Under the pieces are notes generated by a model that was given only the letters and a program-made list of their open reading frames with translations, was not told the origin of the DNA and searched no databases. This document shows, in pieces, positions 54,938 to 63,859 of a stretch of 64,000 nt of DNA. Source of the DNA: Lachnospiraceae bacterium. GTDB taxonomy: Bacteria; Bacillota; Clostridia; Lachnospirales; Lachnospiraceae. The stretch's first letter is position 1, and each line of letters starts with the position of its first letter. The position numbers and the translations under genes were made by a program. The DNA lies in assembly GCA_910574185.1 (NCBI GenBank), contig CAJSZQ010000016.1, positions 23,286-87,285 on the forward strand, read 5' to 3'.

Positions 54938-55083
54938 CTATAATTCCACTTCCAATCGTTTTCATTTCTAAAATAAGTATTTCAATAAAATATCTGTTGA
55001 ACCCCATTTCTTTGAAGTGGCATCCAGCACAGCTTTCAATGATTCTACAAAATGCCTGTAAAACTGCCTAAAACAAAGCACTT

Positions 55084-56478
55084 CTAGATATGTTTCCTTC
55101 GCATTCCCAGCACACATTCTGTGTGTACCGTTTGCGGAAACATATCCACAACTTTCCCTCTCGTCAATTCATACCCATTTTCCCGCAGATACTTCACATC
55201 CCTCGCCAATGTAGCAGAGTCGCAGCTCACATACACAATCTTCCGAGGCTGCATCCGTACCATGGTTTCCAGCACCGATTCCGCACAGCCCTTCCTCGGC
55301 GGGTCCACTACAATAACATCTGCCTCTGCCTGCTTCCCCGGATGTCGGGACGCATATTCTTTATAATACTCTGGCAGCGCTTCCTCTGCCTTCCCCGTAA
55401 AAAACTTTGCATTATTAATTTTGTTAATCTCTGCATTCCGCCTTGCATCTTCAATAGCCTGAGGTACAATTTCAACGCCGTACACCCTGCCTGCCTTCTG
55501 CGCCAAAAACAGAGAAATCGTACCGATTCCGCAATATACATCCCATACGGTTTCCTCGCCATGCAGGTCTGCATACTCCAGCGCTGTCCCGTAAAGCTTC
55601 TCTGTCTGCACTGGATTCACCTGATAGAAGGACAGTGGAGATATCTGATATTTTATATCCCCGATATAATCTGTGATGTACCCCTGCCCCCACAGTGTGA
55701 TAACTTCTTTTCCCATAATTACATTAGTTTTTTCTGTGTTGATGCTGGCGGAAATACTAGTCATCCCAGAAATCCCTGCAAGCTTTTCCGTCAGTACTTC
55801 CCCATGAGGCAGTCGTCTCCCATTTAACACCAGACATACCATAATCTCATCGGTGGCAAATCCATACCGAATCAGCACATGACGCACCAGACCCTGATGC
55901 CGTTCTTCGTCGTAAGGCTCAATTCGGTACTGCTCCATAAATGCAAGAATTATATCCAGTATTTCCTGATTTACCTTCACACCCAGCAGGCAGTCGTCAC
56001 AAGGAATAATCTGATGCGTACGGCCCACATAAAATCCTGCTGTAAGTTTACCATTTCTATCCCTGCCAACCGGAAACTGTGCCTTATTCCGATAGCGATA
56101 TGGCTCCTTCATCCCACAGGGCGGCTCCATAACGCGGGCCAGCAATTTCTCCGGCACCCCGCCGATATGTTTCAGGTTATTCCAAACCTTGCGGTTCTTG
56201 TATTCCAATTGCTTTTCATAACTTACCATCTGTATCTGACAGCCGCCGCACTGTCTTGCGACCGGACACTCAGGCGTCGTCCGGTCTTTGGAGGGTCTCA
56301 GAATCTTCAACAGCTTACCATAACCGTAATTCTTCTTTGCTTTCATAACCTTTACTTCTGCTAAATCCCCGATTACCGTATCTTTCACAAACAGAGTGTA
56401 CCCTTCTGTCTTCCCGATTCCTTCTCCATTTATGCCAAAATCTTCAATCGTTACCGTCACAACGTCATTCTTTTTCAT
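55084..56478 (-). CDS. rlmCD: 23S rRNA (uracil-C5) methyltransferase, RlmCD/RlmD type
   Basis: 464 residues. N-terminal TRAM domain (VTIEDFGINGEGIGKTEGYT), Fe-S cluster cysteines (CPVARQCGGCQIQ; CDDC), SAM motif DVYCGIGTISLFLAQKAG, PPRKGC, and the catalytic cysteine in VSCDSATLARD. It methylates uridines of 23S rRNA. The start is ATG behind AGAGGTG; a longer ORF lacks support. Its 3' end is a known hotspot for integrative elements, and a duplicated end lies at 54150-54250. Confidence 0.93.
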   Translation of the reverse strand: MKKNDVVTVTIEDFGINGEGIGKTEGYTLFVKDTVIGDLAEVKVMKAKKNYGYGKLLKILRPSKDRTTPECPVARQCGGCQIQMVSYEKQLEYKNRKVWNNLKHIGGVPEKLLARVMEPPCGMKEPYRYRNKAQFPVGRDRNGKLTAGFYVGRTHQIIPCDDCLLGVKVNQEILDIILAFMEQYRIEPYDEERHQGLVRHVLIRYGFATDEIMVCLVLNGRRLPHGEVLTEKLAGISGMTSISASINTEKTNVIMGKEVITLWGQGYITDYIGDIKYQISPLSFYQVNPVQTEKLYGTALEYADLHGEETVWDVYCGIGTISLFLAQKAGRVYGVEIVPQAIEDARRNAEINKINNAKFFTGKAEEALPEYYKEYASRHPGKQAEADVIVVDPPRKGCAESVLETMVRMQPRKIVYVSCDSATLARDVKYLRENGYELTRGKVVDMFPQTVHTECVLGMRRKHI

Positions 56479-56481
56479 ACA

Positions 56482-56520
56482 TACACCTCTTAAAAAGGAC
56501 AGATGAAGCCCTGCCCCATC
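56482..56520 (-). terminator. Intrinsic terminator upstream of rlmCD
   Basis: GGACAGATG and CATCTGTCC pair on the minus strand, followed by TTTTTAAG. It ends transcription from yhaM before rlmCD. The space 56521-56653 contains another long hairpin with TAGCTGGCTT and AAGCCAGCTG arms. Confidence 0.75.
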
Positions 56521-56653
56521 TGTCCGAATATGTTCCAATCCGCCGGGTAGCTGGCTTACCCTTTTCCTATTCCAAAGCCTTCCGGACAAGCCAGCTGCCC
56601 AGTGAACTGTGACCAGAATATAACTACTGCAATCCGTCTCCCCGCTTTGCGGT

Positions 56654-57595
56654 CTAAAGGCTGCTTTTTCTCAAATTCGTCTCAAACAACCGATTATATC
56701 CTATCCAGTCTTTCGTATTCTTATCTTTAAAAATTTCTTTTAACGTCTGCATCTTGGCGTCTGCACAGTCTGCAAAGTTCAAAGCGAATGCTTCGGGAAT
56801 CGCCGGTTTCTTCGGCGAACCGTATTCCAGTTCTCCATGATGAGAAATAATACAGTGCTTTAACTCACTGGCCAGTTTATCCGGGAAATCCGGAATCTGC
56901 CGAACGGCATCGCCCACCATCTCCACACCAATCACAATATGCCCCAGAAGCTGTCCGTCGTCGGTGTAGTCATTCTTCGGAAATGCAGACAATTCTTTTA
57001 TCTTTCCTATATCATGGCATATGGCCGCTGTATACAGCAAATCTCTATTCAAAATCGGATATGCCGAAGCCATATATTCGCAGAATTTTACCACGCTCAG
57101 CGTATGCTCCAACAATCCTCCTGCAAAACCATGATGAACGCTTTTAGCAGCGGAATGCCCCTTAAATTTCTTGATAAATGTCTGATCTTTGACGAAATAA
57201 TACTCTATCAGCTGTCGAAGATACACATTCTTGACCTGCGCTCCATATTTCATCAATTCCTCATACATATTATCCGGGTTCTTCTCCGTTGCAGGCATAT
57301 AATCCGCCGGATTATATTCATCCTCATAAGCCTTCCGAATCTGGCGGATGTTAAGCTGCAGCGCGTTGTTATAACTGATTACATCGCCGAAAACCTCTAT
57401 AAAATCCGTCTCCTCATAGTCCGCAATTCCGCCGGAATTTGGGTCCCATACTTTACCGTCCAGCGTTCCTGTTTTATCCTGAAGAATTAAATTATCGTAC
57501 GGCTTGCCATTTCTTGTCTCCGCAGAACGTTTACTTTTACACAGATAAATATTTCGTATGGTTTCGCCTTCACATAGCGTATTAATATATCTCAT
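56654..57595 (-). CDS. yhaM: 3'-5' exoribonuclease YhaM family
   Basis: 313 residues. An N-terminal OB-fold (IRNIYLCKSKRSAETRNGKP, LQDKTGTLDGKVWDPN) binds RNA. An HD domain follows, with HHGFAGGLLEHTLSVVKFCE, CHDIGKIKEL (about residue 192) and ISHHGELEYGSPK. YhaM degrades single-stranded RNA and DNA ends. ATG behind GAGGAAA. Confidence 0.92.
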   Translation of the reverse strand: MRYINTLCEGETIRNIYLCKSKRSAETRNGKPYDNLILQDKTGTLDGKVWDPNSGGIADYEETDFIEVFGDVISYNNALQLNIRQIRKAYEDEYNPADYMPATEKNPDNMYEELMKYGAQVKNVYLRQLIEYYFVKDQTFIKKFKGHSAAKSVHHGFAGGLLEHTLSVVKFCEYMASAYPILNRDLLYTAAICHDIGKIKELSAFPKNDYTDDGQLLGHIVIGVEMVGDAVRQIPDFPDKLASELKHCIISHHGELEYGSPKKPAIPEAFALNFADCADAKMQTLKEIFKDKNTKDWIGYNRLFETNLRKSSL

Positions 57596-57719
57596 AACTT
57601 TTTCCTCTTTCTATTCTGATTTCAGTATATCATTGCATTCACCACGAAACTAACAGAATATACGAACAGCAAACGCAATTTATTTAAGTTTAAGAACACA
57701 TCCAATAATGTACCAATCC

Positions 57720-59000
57720 TTAATTACAGCTCCCAACTGTTACATTATATTCAATCTCCTCATAACTGTCTGTGCCCTTTCTCATTCCCTGAAGCTTGAC
57801 GCTGCTCCCCGTCTCCTGCTTTAGAAGCAATGAATGGTATGCAGACAATGTTATCGTCTTTTCCTTCCCGATGGCGACAATCACATCTCCACTCTGAATA
57901 CCTGCAGCCATTGCAGGTGAATCTGCCTCTATCTCCTGTACATATACGCCGACAGGAATCCCCTGCTCCTCGGCAATATCTTCTGTCACCGTCACGCCGG
58001 TAATTCCAAGATAAGGGACATGCGCTCCATTTGACAGAAGTTCTATCACACTTTTCAAATCAGAAATTCCATAACCGGTAACCAGATTCATACTATCTTC
58101 ATCGGAAATAGACTGGTCTATGATTCCTACAATTTCTCCTTTAATGTTTACCAAAGCGCCGGTTCCGTTCTTCGCCCCGGAAATGTCCGTACAGATTAAG
58201 CGGTACTCCCCGTCCGGATTCTGTACTGTATTCCTCGGAGACGCTACCACGCCAAATCCCATCGCGCCCGCATATCCAAAGGGACTTCCAAGAGCAATCA
58301 TCGTATCGCCCTGCGAAACCGTTGCCGACGACCCAAGTACTGCAACTGTAATCCGGCTCTTTGTTCCGTCCGAAAGACTGTTCTTCGGCACAGAATATAC
58401 GGCAAAGCCAAGATTCTCATCGTTCTGCTTCAGCTTCACGCCGTAGGTCTTTCCGTCCACAAACTTTGCCTGGATATTCTCTACATTACCCGCAACGCGG
58501 CTGCTGGCAAAAATCAGAAGTTCCGGTCCGTTATCCGCCACGATAATTCCTGACACGCTTCCGCCTTTATCATACTCCGTTCCCTGCCAGTCGTCTTCCA
58601 TTCCGGCTCCAAGCACTTCAACCACACATCTGGCCGTCTCATTTCCCACGTCATAGAGGGCTTTATTCATCTCTCTGTAATTATCAATTGTAAGCGGAGG
58701 CGTTTCTATTATCTCCTCCGATACCGCCTCAGTCTCTTCCGGATCTTCCTCCTCCGGAATTGTCACCTGATCCGGATCATCAAGATTCATACTCTCTGCC
58801 CAGGGCTTCAGCGCAAAAAATCCCAGACTGGCAGTCAATCCGAACACCAGCCCCAGACATGCATATTTGACAATCATACCTCTTGATATCTTGCCCCGTT
58901 TTTTTTCGTCCTTCAAAGTCTCCTGCAGAAACGCATATTCTTCCTCCGGTTCTACATCCGGAGTATTCTCCCTGTCCATAGGCTCCTCGTGATATTCCAT
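57720..59000 (-). CDS. HtrA-like membrane pseudoprotease with PDZ domain
   Basis: 426 residues: acidic cytoplasmic N-terminus, one membrane helix (about 42-65), acidic linker, trypsin-like fold, PDZ domain (about 330-420). The HtrA triad is missing: where TNxHV should be there is LLIFASSRVAG; where DxAV should be, ENLGFAVYSV; where GNSGG should be, SGAKNGTGALVN. The fold is otherwise recognisable (GSPFGYAGAMGFGVVAS). It is probably a non-catalytic scaffold or sensor. ATG with GAGGAG 9 nt upstream; that site lies inside a MITE target duplication. Confidence 0.8.
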   Translation of the reverse strand: MEYHEEPMDRENTPDVEPEEEYAFLQETLKDEKKRGKISRGMIVKYACLGLVFGLTASLGFFALKPWAESMNLDDPDQVTIPEEEDPEETEAVSEEIIETPPLTIDNYREMNKALYDVGNETARCVVEVLGAGMEDDWQGTEYDKGGSVSGIIVADNGPELLIFASSRVAGNVENIQAKFVDGKTYGVKLKQNDENLGFAVYSVPKNSLSDGTKSRITVAVLGSSATVSQGDTMIALGSPFGYAGAMGFGVVASPRNTVQNPDGEYRLICTDISGAKNGTGALVNIKGEIVGIIDQSISDEDSMNLVTGYGISDLKSVIELLSNGAHVPYLGITGVTVTEDIAEEQGIPVGVYVQEIEADSPAMAAGIQSGDVIVAIGKEKTITLSAYHSLLLKQETGSSVKLQGMRKGTDSYEEIEYNVTVGSCN

Positions 59001-59017
59001 GATGCGTTACTCCTCTG

Positions 59018-59076
59018 GCAACTGTTCACAACGTATCTGACTTTCCAGTTAAATCAGACGCCCTGTAAACTGTAAC
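59018..59076. mobile_element. 59-bp mini-MITE with 8-bp target duplication
   Basis: Ends GCAACTGTTCACA and GTAAACTGTAAC resemble the large MITE ends. The two halves are nearly palindromic (TCTGACTTT and AAATCAGA). CTCCTCTG occurs on both sides (59010-59017 and 59077-59084). The left duplication includes the ribosome-binding site of the HtrA-like gene. Confidence 0.8.
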
Positions 59077-59191
59077 CTCCTCTGATAATCCTTTTAATAG
59101 TATACAATATTGCCTGCCAATGTTCAATATTTATCCTTTTATTTCAGCCTTAAATACGTTAGAATAAGAATGACTGAGTAGGAGAAATGAT

Positions 59192-61567
59192 ATGAATAAA
59201 AAAACTTTAACCAAATTAGAATTTTATAAGATTACAGAACTGTTAATTGAGGAAGCCGCTTCTCCGGGAGGCAAACGCAAATGTAGAAATCTAAAGCCTT
59301 CCACCGATTTAACGCTCATTGAGAATATGCAGGAGGAAACTGCCGCCGCATTTAGCAGAATTGTTAAAAAAGGAAAACCGTCCTTTGGCGGATGCTACCC
59401 GGTAGAAGATTCCATGAAGCGTCTGGAAATCGGAGCGTCTTTGAACGCCGCCGAACTTCTCCGCATTGCAAAGCTTCTGACCACCGCCGAGCGAGCGAAG
59501 ACCTACGGGCGTCACGATACCGTTGACGAGCCGGCCGACTGTCTGGACGGCTGCTTTGACCAGCTTGAGCCTTTGACCCTATTGTCTGCTGAGATTAACC
59601 GCTGCATTATCAGCGAAGAAGAAATCAGCGACGACGCCAGCAGTACGTTAAAGCATATCCGCAGACAGATTGGGCAGATGAACGATAAGATTCATTCCAC
59701 TTTAACCGGTATGGTAAACGGCTCTCTGCGCTCCTATCTGCAGGATGCGATTATCACCATGCGCGGAGATCGTTACTGTATTCCGGTCAAATCCGAATAC
59801 CGTTCACAGGTTCCCGGCATGATTCATGACCAGTCTGCCACCGGCTCTACGCTGTTTGTGGAGCCCATGGCGGTAGTAAAATTAAATAACGATTTGAAGG
59901 AGCTCTACGGAAAAGAACAGGAAGAAATTCAGGTGATTTTATCCCGCCTCAGCGCGGACGCCGCCGATTATACAGAGTCTATCCGGAATAATTACCGCTC
60001 TTTAACGGAGCTGGACTTTATCTTCGCAAGAGGAGCTCTTGCTCTCTCTATGAATGCAAGTAAGCCCCTGTTTAACAGAGACAGACGCATTTGTATCCGC
60101 GAGGGAAGGCATCCGCTTATTGATAAGAACAAGGTTGTCCCTATTTCCCTGACATTAGGCGATGACTTTGACCTTCTGATTATCACCGGCCCCAACACTG
60201 GCGGGAAAACAGTTACCCTAAAAACAGTGGGACTTTTTGCTCTGATGGGGCAGGCCGGACTTCATATTCCGGCGCTGGACCGCTCGGAACTTGGGATTTT
60301 TAAGGACGTCTACGCAGATATTGGCGACGAGCAGAGTATCGAACAGAGCCTCAGTACCTTTTCGTCCCACATGACAAATATTGTATCTTTTTTAAGGAAA
60401 ATTAACAACGACTCTCTGGTCCTCTTCGACGAACTGGGCGCCGGAACAGACCCTACAGAGGGAGCCGCGCTCGCAATTGCCATCCTAAGCCATCTGCACA
60501 GTCAGGGTATCCGTACCATGGCAACCACACACTACAGCGAGCTGAAAATCTTCGCCTTGCAGACGCCCGGCGTCATGAATGCAAGCTGCGAATTTGATGT
60601 TGCTACCCTGCGCCCCACCTATCATCTGCTGATTGGCATCCCCGGAAAAAGTAATGCTTTTGCGATTGCCGGGAAGCTGGGACTTCCAGACTACATCATC
60701 GAAGATGCCAGAACACATTTATCCAGCGACGCAGAATCCTTTGAAGATGTGCTGACCGATTTGGAGACCAGCCGAAAGACGATTCGGAAAGAACAGGAAC
60801 AGATTGCCGCTTACAAGCGGGAACTGGAACGGCTGAAATCCGAAACCGCCGCCAAGCAAAAGAAGCTGGACGAACAGCGGAACCGCAAAATCAAAGAAGC
60901 CAATGAAAAGGCTCATGCCATTTTACTGGAAGCTAAGGAACTGGCCGACGAGACTATCCGAAATTTCCGCAAATTCGGAAAGGAAGGAATCTCAGCAGCG
61001 GAAATGGAAAAAGAGCGGGAACGGCTGCGGAAAAAACTGGATTCCACCAGCTCAAAGCTTGCGATTGAATCCGCCGCGCCCAAGCGCAGACACAAACCTT
61101 CGGAATTTAAACTGGGAGAATCCGTCCGGGTTCTAAGTATGAATCTAACCGGAACCGTTACCTCGCTTCCAGACTCCAAAGGTAACCTTCACGTACAAAT
61201 GGGCATCCTCAATTCTCAAGTCCACATTTCTGATTTAGAAATTGTAGACAGCGCCCCTTCGTACGCCCCAAAGACGACGCAGCGTACCGCAAAAGGTAAG
61301 ATGAAGATGAGCAAAGCATTATCTGTAAGCCCGGAAATCAATCTGCTCGGCAAAACTGTTGACGAAGCGGTCTCCGAGCTGGATAAATATCTGGACGACG
61401 CTTATATGGCCCGTCTGAGTCCTGTCCGTATCGTTCATGGCAAAGGCACCGGCGCGCTGAGAAATGGAATACACACCTATTTAAGAAGACAAAAACACGT
61501 CAAAAAGTTTCATCTGGCATCCTATGGGGAAGGCGATGCCGGCGTTACTATTGTAGAATTTAAATAA
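59192..61567 (+). CDS. mutS2: MutS2 family ATPase with Smr domain
   Basis: 791 residues. Walker A TGPNTGGKTVTLKTVG (about 333), Walker B and signature LFDELGAGTDPTEGAALA, long coiled coil (530-640), KOW-like segment, and C-terminal Smr domain (about 715 onward, LLGKTVDEAV, HGKGTGALRNGI). In Bacillus the protein splits collided ribosomes and also suppresses homologous recombination. ATG after TAGGAG. Confidence 0.97.
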   Translation: MNKKTLTKLEFYKITELLIEEAASPGGKRKCRNLKPSTDLTLIENMQEETAAAFSRIVKKGKPSFGGCYPVEDSMKRLEIGASLNAAELLRIAKLLTTAERAKTYGRHDTVDEPADCLDGCFDQLEPLTLLSAEINRCIISEEEISDDASSTLKHIRRQIGQMNDKIHSTLTGMVNGSLRSYLQDAIITMRGDRYCIPVKSEYRSQVPGMIHDQSATGSTLFVEPMAVVKLNNDLKELYGKEQEEIQVILSRLSADAADYTESIRNNYRSLTELDFIFARGALALSMNASKPLFNRDRRICIREGRHPLIDKNKVVPISLTLGDDFDLLIITGPNTGGKTVTLKTVGLFALMGQAGLHIPALDRSELGIFKDVYADIGDEQSIEQSLSTFSSHMTNIVSFLRKINNDSLVLFDELGAGTDPTEGAALAIAILSHLHSQGIRTMATTHYSELKIFALQTPGVMNASCEFDVATLRPTYHLLIGIPGKSNAFAIAGKLGLPDYIIEDARTHLSSDAESFEDVLTDLETSRKTIRKEQEQIAAYKRELERLKSETAAKQKKLDEQRNRKIKEANEKAHAILLEAKELADETIRNFRKFGKEGISAAEMEKERERLRKKLDSTSSKLAIESAAPKRRHKPSEFKLGESVRVLSMNLTGTVTSLPDSKGNLHVQMGILNSQVHISDLEIVDSAPSYAPKTTQRTAKGKMKMSKALSVSPEINLLGKTVDEAVSELDKYLDDAYMARLSPVRIVHGKGTGALRNGIHTYLRRQKHVKKFHLASYGEGDAGVTIVEFK

Positions 61568-61583
61568 GGGGGACGATGTAATT

Positions 61584-62285
61584 ATGGCGAATAAGCAGAA
61601 AATCCTAATTGTTGATGATGATGAGAATATTGCAGAGTTAATTTCTCTATATCTGACAAAAGAGTGCTTCGATACACAGATAGTATATGACGGAGAGGCC
61701 GCCTTAGCCGCGTTTCAGACATATCAACCCGGTCTGATTCTTCTGGACGTGATGCTCCCGGGTATAGACGGCTATCAGGTGTGTCGGGAAATCCGCGCCC
61801 ATTCCCAGACTCCTATCATTATGCTTTCCGCCAAAGGCGAGGTCTTTGACAAGGTATTGGGTTTGGAACTGGGCGCAGACGACTATATTATGAAGCCTTT
61901 TGATTCCAAGGAAATGGTCGCCAGAGTAAAGGCTGTACTGCGCAGATATCAACCTGCAAAAACGGAATCCCATACAGAAAATCCCTCCAAAAAGGTGGAA
62001 TATCCCGGTCTTGTCATTAACCTGACTAATTATTCTGTTCTGGTAGACGGTAAGAATGCAGATATGCCTCCCAAGGAATTGGAGCTTCTGTATTTCCTTG
62101 CCTCCTCTCCCAATCAGGTATTTACCAGAGAACAGCTCTTAGACCACATCTGGGGATATGAATACATCGGCGATACCCGTACGGTAGACGTCCACATCAA
62201 ACGGCTTCGGGAAAAAATCGGTGACCACGCCGCCTGGAACTTAGGAACAGTCTGGGGAATCGGTTACAAATTTGAAGTAAAGTAA
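61584..62285 (+). CDS. OmpR/PhoB-type response regulator
   Basis: 233 residues. Receiver domain: DDDENIA, phospho-acceptor in LLDVMLPG (about D53), K in the MKPF motif. C-terminal winged helix DNA-binding domain (VFTREQLLDHIWGYEYIGDT, RTVDVHIKRLREKIG). Phosphorylated by the kinase encoded 15 nt downstream. ATG behind GGGGGA, 16 nt after mutS2, so may be co-transcribed with it. Confidence 0.95.
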   Translation: MANKQKILIVDDDENIAELISLYLTKECFDTQIVYDGEAALAAFQTYQPGLILLDVMLPGIDGYQVCREIRAHSQTPIIMLSAKGEVFDKVLGLELGADDYIMKPFDSKEMVARVKAVLRRYQPAKTESHTENPSKKVEYPGLVINLTNYSVLVDGKNADMPPKELELLYFLASSPNQVFTREQLLDHIWGYEYIGDTRTVDVHIKRLREKIGDHAAWNLGTVWGIGYKFEVK

Positions 62286-62300
62286 GGACTTATAATACTT

Positions 62301-63728
62301 ATGAATGATAGAAATCTTCATTTTAGCAGTACGCTGCATTTAAAATTTATACTTGTCTATATTATATTCGGTTTTCTGGCCGCCTTCATTGCCGCAATGC
62401 TGGTTCCTGGTTTTATATACGACCAGTTAATAAATTCTGCTGCTGACGACCTGTATAAAAGCGCGAATATCATTGCCATCCGCTATCTTCCCTCATACTT
62501 TACAGAAGATATTTCCCTGTCGGACGCGCGGATTCAGCTAAGTGGAATCGGAGCCTATACAGAAGCCGCCGCATGGTTTACAGATACGGAGGGACGCCTT
62601 CTGTGCAGCAGTCATCCGGAGGGCTACCCAGCCTCTCCGAGTTCTATTGAGAACTTTAACCCTACAGAAAATGCGGGAAATACTTATCAGCAGGGCACCT
62701 ATCATGATTACTTTGAAGAAGAAGTGATTACCGTTATGGCCCCGGTAGTAAACGGTTTCACTACAAACGGATACTTCCTGCTGCACAGAAACCTACAAAA
62801 TATTGAACAACAGCAAAAACATCTTGTACGGAGAATCTATATAACCATTGCTGTGATTTATCTGTTCTCCTTTATTATTTTTCTTGCATTCGAGCTGATG
62901 GTCTATTTCCCCCTGCGCCGGATTACGGATGCCGCCGCCCAGTATGCTCTGGGAAATTTAGACTACGAAATTCCGGTAAACGCAGAGGATGAAATGGGAT
63001 ACCTGTCTGCTTCTCTAAATTATATGTCCTCTCAGCTCCGGGATATGGAGAATTATCAGAAAACCTTCGTAGCCAACGTATCTCACGACTTCCGTTCTCC
63101 GTTAACCTCCATCAAAGGCTATGTGGAAGCTATCGCAGACGGCACTATTCCACCAGAGCTTCAGGGAAAGTACCTAAAGATTATCCTGTTTGAAACAGAG
63201 CGACTTACCGACCTGACCAGAGACCTTCTGGAGTTAAACGAATTTGATACAAAGAATCTTCTTCTGGATAAAGCTCCTTTTGATATCCATGAGATTATCC
63301 GAACTACGGCTGCCTCCTTTGAAGGAACCTGTACCGAAAAACGGATTTCCATCGAACTGGTACTTGCCACGAGACATTTATCTGTATTTGCAGACAAGCG
63401 AAAGATTCAGCAAGTTTTGTATAATCTAATAGACAACGCCATAAAATTCAGCGAGCCGGATTCTATCATAACGGTAGAAACCACCGAACGGGGAGACAAA
63501 GTATTTACCTCCGTCAAAGATTACGGCACCGGAATACCCAAAGACGCAATCAATAAAATCTGGGAACGCTTCTACAAAACCGACGCCTCCAGGGGCAAAG
63601 ACAAAAAAGGAACGGGACTGGGACTTTCCATTGTAAAAGAATCTATCCAGGCCCATGGAGAAAATATCAATGTAATCAGCACAGAAGGCGTAGGAACAGA
63701 ATTTACCTTCTCACTTCCCAAAAGCTAG
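62301..63728 (+). CDS. Membrane sensor histidine kinase
   Basis: 475 residues. Two membrane helices (about 10-35 and 175-200) flank an extracellular region. HAMP domain follows, then HisKA with ANVSHDFRSPLTSIKGYVEA (H about 261) and the ATPase motifs DNAIKF, KDYGTGIP, KGTGLGLS. Ordinary two-component partner of the regulator upstream. The signal is not deducible; VanS/PhoR-like group. Confidence 0.93.
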   Translation: MNDRNLHFSSTLHLKFILVYIIFGFLAAFIAAMLVPGFIYDQLINSAADDLYKSANIIAIRYLPSYFTEDISLSDARIQLSGIGAYTEAAAWFTDTEGRLLCSSHPEGYPASPSSIENFNPTENAGNTYQQGTYHDYFEEEVITVMAPVVNGFTTNGYFLLHRNLQNIEQQQKHLVRRIYITIAVIYLFSFIIFLAFELMVYFPLRRITDAAAQYALGNLDYEIPVNAEDEMGYLSASLNYMSSQLRDMENYQKTFVANVSHDFRSPLTSIKGYVEAIADGTIPPELQGKYLKIILFETERLTDLTRDLLELNEFDTKNLLLDKAPFDIHEIIRTTAASFEGTCTEKRISIELVLATRHLSVFADKRKIQQVLYNLIDNAIKFSEPDSIITVETTERGDKVFTSVKDYGTGIPKDAINKIWERFYKTDASRGKDKKGTGLGLSIVKESIQAHGENINVISTEGVGTEFTFSLPKS

Positions 63729-63859
63729 GTGTATCATTCACTTTCAGCCAAATAACGGTGAATGCAGTACTAGTGTGCTGACCGCATTATATTTAAATTA
63801 ATTTTACTGCCATTATTTATCGCCTTATGATATACTAAAAAGAAATGGCGGTGGATGGT

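Noticed and set aside
56525..56625. Further MITE copy with AACTGTGACC end
   Set aside because: The hairpin arms TAGCTGGCTT and AAGCCAGCTG are clear, but the left end does not match the MITE family and the flanks do not form an exact 8-bp duplication.
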